From Candidatus Zixiibacteriota bacterium (GTDB lineage: Bacteria; Zixibacteria; MSB-5A5; JAABVY01): DNA of 8,772 nucleotides. The translations under genes and the position numbers were made by a program. Under the pieces are notes generated by a model. It ran no database searches, had not been told where the DNA came from, and saw only the letters and a list, made by a program, of their open reading frames with translations. The stretch is taken from NCBI GenBank assembly GCA_014730285.1, contig WJIM01000188.1, positions 1 through 8,772 on the forward strand, in the 5' to 3' direction. Shown here piece after piece: positions 5,950-8,772 of the stretch. Every line of letters starts with the position of its first letter. The first letter of the stretch is position 1.

Positions 5950-7623
5950 TCAGTCGTGAATGAACCAGTCGTATTCCAGCTTCTGCACAATTTGAGTGAT
6001 TTCCTTATCAATCGGGTTCAGCGCTTCTCTTTCTATCAAAGCATCTATGGCGCGATTTAAGATCACCATCTTATCGCGCACATGTATAATCGCCGGATAA
6101 TATTCATTGATAAAGAATGTCCGGAAACGCTCTCTCTGGACGACATCGTTCAACATCTCGCCGATCGCCTTTTCCAGTTCCTCACCCGACAGGCCCGCAA
6201 GCCGAGCCTTGGGCGACTGGAAAGCCTCGACCGTTTTTTCGATGCTGTTGCGGCACTGGAAAACCAAATGCCAGTGCTGTACCAGGCCCATGGAATTGAT
6301 TACCATCGTATGAGTATGTATCATCCTGCCGTTTGATTCAACCGATACACCCTTGAGATCGGGATAGAAATAATTGTCGGAAATCGCTCCAAAAGCAGCA
6401 ATTCCCCCCGCCAGGGGATCCTCGAGAATGTCATGGATGGTGAAATAAGGCTTGTGCTCGAACCGGGCGTCGTGGATAAGCATCAGCTCTTCCTCGGTGT
6501 AATGAAAACGCTCTTTCCATTTTTTCGCCGCCGAGATATCCTTGCGTGTCAGGTAAGACTGACTGGTGAGCATGCCCAGGGCCTGGCCTCCGCGCCATAC
6601 CAGGGGAAGCACCCCCACGGCCCATTCGGCCGATCCGCCGATCTCGCCGCACATGGAATAAAGCCCGCGGCCGTCCGGAAATCGCAGATGCTCCTCGCCC
6701 AGCAGAAGCGCCGGAAAGAGGTCGCCGTCCTTATCAAAGGGCGTGGCAATACCCGCAGCATTGAGCTTGTCCATCGGCGGTTCATGCCGTGACCTCTCCA
6801 AAAAGTAAGCGCTGAAATCTTCAATTTTTTTCAGGCCATAAGACTTGGCAATGATCTCGGCAGCCTCAAGAGTGGATGTAGCCCGTGGATTGAACTCATC
6901 AAAATATCTGCCGCCCATCCAGCGCTGTACATATATATCCGGAAGATGCCTTTTTACTCCCGACTCCGTCAGAAAAAGAGCAGTGAGTGAGGAATGCTCT
7001 CCGGTCACCGATTTGGTGGTACCGTCTATCACGTCATTTCCCATGGAAAGCATGGTTACGCTGGGATGCAGTTTGAGCCCGTAATCCCTGCGATGCTCCT
7101 GTTTGCCGAACAACGCTCCGACCGCGATAGTGGGATTACCTCCGGCCTCCTTGCCCGGCTTGACACGCACTCCCTCGGTTATGGAGCACTCGATCACAAC
7201 CTCCTCTCCGCGCGGGAAGCTATCGGTGGTAAGCTGAAGAACCTCGCCCATAACCTGGGCGGCGGTACGGTCGTTGGCACGTTTGAGCGCGTTTTTCCTC
7301 TCTTTTGTCTGCTCCTCTTTGCGCAGCTTGGCATACGCTCCGAAGCCGGTCAGTCCGACTGCGGCCGCCGATAGAGCCGCGGACAGTATAATCGACTGCC
7401 TGAGCTGGCGGTTGCGAAGCGCTCCCAGATTCGAGGTGGTGGAGATATCCTCGGAGATCTTGGTAATCGAGCCCTCCACAAGAGAAATATTGAACTGATC
7501 CAGAACTTTGTGATGCAGCTGGTTGAATTCTATTAAATAGTCATCGTCAATGGCCATGGTGGTTTTTTCGCCTGTAAAGGCCAGCCGTTGGTCCGCTATA
7601 TTATAGCGCAAATCATTGCTCAT
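5950..7623 (-). CDS. Divergent GlpX-fold (class II fructose-bisphosphatase-like) protein with N-terminal membrane anchor
   Basis: 557 residues, against about 320-340 for ordinary GlpX. GlpX hydrolyses fructose-1,6-bisphosphate (some members also sedoheptulose-1,7-bisphosphate). Recognisable blocks, in family order: NDRTAAQVMGEVL (117-129); DVIDGTT (197-203) for the DPxEGT metal motif; PDIYVQRWMGG (228-238) for PDMYMxKxAVG; FLERSRHE (274-281) for VLDRPRHE; GIATPFDKDGD (291-301); GEIGGSAEWAVGVLPL (326-341) for GIGGAPEGVLAAAAL; THTMVINSMG (437-446) for THSLVMRSxxG. The usual VVIGEGE motif is degenerate (VVIECSITEG, 142-151) and the metal-motif Pro is Val. Additions are ~110 N-terminal residues with a Gly/Ala-rich hydrophobic segment at 77-99 flanked by basic residues, probably a single membrane helix, and ~100 helical C-terminal residues. 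Start: AGGTGA four bases before ATG 7623. Fold assignment is from my own motif matching; substrate and even activity are uncertain. Confidence 0.68.
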   Translation of the reverse strand: MSNDLRYNIADQRLAFTGEKTTMAIDDDYLIEFNQLHHKVLDQFNISLVEGSITKISEDISTTSNLGALRNRQLRQSIILSAALSAAAVGLTGFGAYAKLRKEEQTKERKNALKRANDRTAAQVMGEVLQLTTDSFPRGEEVVIECSITEGVRVKPGKEAGGNPTIAVGALFGKQEHRRDYGLKLHPSVTMLSMGNDVIDGTTKSVTGEHSSLTALFLTESGVKRHLPDIYVQRWMGGRYFDEFNPRATSTLEAAEIIAKSYGLKKIEDFSAYFLERSRHEPPMDKLNAAGIATPFDKDGDLFPALLLGEEHLRFPDGRGLYSMCGEIGGSAEWAVGVLPLVWRGGQALGMLTSQSYLTRKDISAAKKWKERFHYTEEELMLIHDARFEHKPYFTIHDILEDPLAGGIAAFGAISDNYFYPDLKGVSVESNGRMIHTHTMVINSMGLVQHWHLVFQCRNSIEKTVEAFQSPKARLAGLSGEELEKAIGEMLNDVVQRERFRTFFINEYYPAIIHVRDKMVILNRAIDALIEREALNPIDKEITQIVQKLEYDWFIHD

Positions 7624-7683
7624 AGAGTCACCTTTTTATTTATATTCCCATGCCTGTTTCTCAAATTTGCTGTTCTCTCGTAC

Positions 7684-7706
7684 GTTCTTTAAAATAGTTC
7701 TTTAAA
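7684..7706. repeat. Direct repeat GTTCTTTAAA, two copies 13 bp apart
   Basis: GTTCTTTAAA occurs exactly at 7684-7693 and 7697-7706. The copies flank and overlap the -10 box of the GlpX-like promoter and abut the inverted repeat at 7706-7721. They may be a tandem regulator site, or chance in AT-rich sequence. Confidence 0.45.
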
Positions 7707-7719
7707 TTTGGCATGTCAA
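7691..7719 (-). promoter_or_regulatory. Sigma70 promoter of the GlpX-like gene
   Basis: On the minus strand a consensus TTGACA (7714-7719) is followed after exactly 17 bases by TATTTT (7691-7696). Transcription would start near 7684, giving a leader of about 60 nt before ATG 7623. This is the best promoter match in the window. Confidence 0.65.
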
Positions 7720-7721
7720 AT
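7706..7721. promoter_or_regulatory. Inverted repeat over the -35 box, candidate operator
   Basis: ATTTGGCATGTCAAAT is a 16-bp inverted repeat with seven of eight pairs matching. It overlaps the -35 element of the GlpX-like gene, a typical repressor position, and lies about 50 bp upstream of the -35 proposed for the divergent P5C dehydrogenase gene, so one regulator could control both. Confidence 0.4.
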
Positions 7722-7772
7722 CAATTAAGCAACCTCCGAGGAGAGCCAAATTCGTTTTCTTCAATGAAACAC

Positions 7773-7801
7773 TTGACAGTTTGAGATTTTTAATCAATTT
7801 T
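7773..7801 (+). promoter_or_regulatory. Possible promoter of the P5C dehydrogenase gene
   Basis: A consensus TTGACA (7773-7778) is followed after 17 bases by AATTTT (7796-7801), which matches only half of the -10 consensus. The implied leader is about 50 nt. The -35 is strong and the position is sensible; the weak -10 would fit activator dependence. Confidence 0.4.
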
Positions 7802-7860
7802 AGCGCTTTAAAAGGTGAGCGTAATGGATTTGAAAAAATAATTAAATTGGAGGAAATAGA

Positions 7861-8772
7861 ATGAGTAGTTTCAGAATTCCGCAGCCGAAAAACGAGCCGG
7901 TGTATTCCTATGCTCCCGGCTCCCCGGAACGTGCGAAATTGAAAAAAGCGATTGAGGACTTAAAGGCCAATCCGGCCGACATCCCCATGGTGATCGGCGG
8001 CAAGGAGATTCGTACCGACAAAAAGGTCGCGATCAAAGCCCCCCACAATCTCTCTCTGAAGCTGGGTGAATATTCCAAGGGTGGTGAAGAGGAAGTCAAG
8101 ATGGCGGTCAAGGCGGCTATGGATGCCAAACAGAAATGGGCCGACATGCCCTTCCAGCACAGATTGGGTATATTCCTGAAAGCGGCTGATCTTCTGGCCG
8201 GGCCTTACCGCTATATCATGAATGCCGCTACCATGCTGGCGCATTCCAAAAATGTCTTCCAGGCCGAGATTGACGGCGTCTGCGAGCTGATAGATTTCTA
8301 CCGCTATAATCCCTACTATGCCCAGATGATTTACGATATGCAGCCGGGTAATGCTCCCACGGTCTGGGATCGCATGGAGTACCGCCCGCTCGAGGGCTTT
8401 ATCTTTGCGGTAACCCCCTTCAACTTCGTTTCCATCGGTGGAAACCTGCCTACCTCCCCTGCCATGATGGGCAACACGGTTGTCTGGAAACCGGCCTCTA
8501 CCGGCGTTTATACCGCACATATCGTCATGCAGGTAATGAAGGATGCCGGGCTCCCAGACGGCGTTATCAACCTGGTCACCGCTCCCGGCGCGGCTATCGG
8601 GGAACTGGTTCTGAAGAGTCCCCATCTGGCGGGAGTGCACTTTACCGGCTCAACCCCGGTCTTCCAGAATATGTGGAAGGTTGCCGGAGAGAATATTCCC
8701 AACTACAAATCTTATCCGCGCATTGTAGGCGAAACCGGAGGCAAAGACTTCGTCTTTGTGCATGCCTCGGCC
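7861..8772 (+). CDS. pruA: 1-pyrroline-5-carboxylate dehydrogenase, ALDH4A1-like (3' end cut off by window edge)
   Basis: Oxidises L-glutamate gamma-semialdehyde, in equilibrium with 1-pyrroline-5-carboxylate, to glutamate with NAD+: the second step of proline breakdown, in the cytosol. The first 304 of about 540 residues are visible. The N-terminus (NEPVYSYAPGSPERAKLKKA) and QAEIDGVCELIDFYRYN closely resemble the stand-alone mitochondrial/bacterial ALDH4 type rather than the bifunctional PutA type. Aldehyde dehydrogenase landmarks: TPFNF with catalytic-site Asn188; VVWKPA with Lys210 for cofactor binding; FTGST (261-265) of the Rossmann region; GETGGKD with Glu291, the general base. The catalytic Cys, expected about 30-35 residues later, is outside the window. 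Start: GGAGGA (7849-7854) six bases before ATG 7861. No proline dehydrogenase gene is visible here. It is divergent from the GlpX-like gene. Confidence 0.95.
   Translation, partial: MSSFRIPQPKNEPVYSYAPGSPERAKLKKAIEDLKANPADIPMVIGGKEIRTDKKVAIKAPHNLSLKLGEYSKGGEEEVKMAVKAAMDAKQKWADMPFQHRLGIFLKAADLLAGPYRYIMNAATMLAHSKNVFQAEIDGVCELIDFYRYNPYYAQMIYDMQPGNAPTVWDRMEYRPLEGFIFAVTPFNFVSIGGNLPTSPAMMGNTVVWKPASTGVYTAHIVMQVMKDAGLPDGVINLVTAPGAAIGELVLKSPHLAGVHFTGSTPVFQNMWKVAGENIPNYKSYPRIVGETGGKDFVFVHASA

Noticed and set aside
6082..7498. Several plus-strand ORFs of 60-126 codons opposite the GlpX-like gene
   Set aside because: They are fragmented and overlapping, with no domains; the minus frame is continuous for 557 codons with promoter, ribosome-binding site and terminator.
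7960..8640. A 226-codon minus-strand ORF opposite the P5C dehydrogenase gene
   Set aside because: The plus-strand frame carries all the aldehyde dehydrogenase motifs; the antisense frame is open only because of codon bias.

Overview
The window looks like chromosomal DNA from a Gram-negative bacterium with moderate GC. It has an OmpA-type outer-membrane protein with a signal peptide, Shine-Dalgarno sites before every gene start visible here, and sigma70-like promoters. The gene set is an OmpA with thrombospondin type-3 repeats, a HEAT-repeat/HD-GYP pair, a SWIB protein with a histone-H1-like tail, and an ALDH4-type P5C dehydrogenase. This would fit a deltaproteobacterial or FCB-group lineage, possibly an uncultured one. 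That placement is an impression from gene content, not a demonstrated assignment. I see no mobile elements, CRISPR arrays, tRNA or rRNA genes.

Layout, left to right. (1) 1-1389, minus strand, cut by the left edge: an outer-membrane protein with signal peptide, predicted beta-barrel, five exact 30-residue Ca-binding repeats and an OmpA peptidoglycan-binding domain. (2) 1390-1883: a 494-bp divergent intergenic region with promoter-like elements and a 12-bp palindrome. (3) 1884-5125, plus strand: a two-gene operon with a 4-base ATGA overlap, encoding a HEAT-repeat protein and an HD-GYP (c-di-GMP phosphodiesterase family) protein. Their N-terminal ~110 residues appear homologous to each other. 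(4) 5126-5419: an AT-rich gap with a 12-bp palindrome. (5) 5420-5878, plus strand: a small basic SWIB-domain protein. (6) 5898-5928: a strong hairpin terminator that works in both directions and is shared with the next, convergent gene. (7) 5950-7623, minus strand: a very divergent class II fructose-bisphosphatase (GlpX-fold) protein with a probable N-terminal membrane anchor and a C-terminal extension. (8) 7624-7860: a divergent control region with a good sigma70 promoter for the GlpX-like gene; its -35 box lies inside an inverted repeat. (9) 7861-8772, plus strand, cut by the right edge: 1-pyrroline-5-carboxylate dehydrogenase (proline catabolism).

The only clear operon is the HEAT/HD-GYP pair, which most plausibly forms a cytoplasmic signalling unit acting on c-di-GMP. 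The GlpX-like and P5C dehydrogenase genes share a divergent control region and could be co-regulated, but nothing in the sequence proves it. The most unusual items are the membrane-anchored, active-site-altered GlpX homologue, the domain shared by the HEAT and HD-GYP proteins, and the SWIB protein with the H1-like tail.
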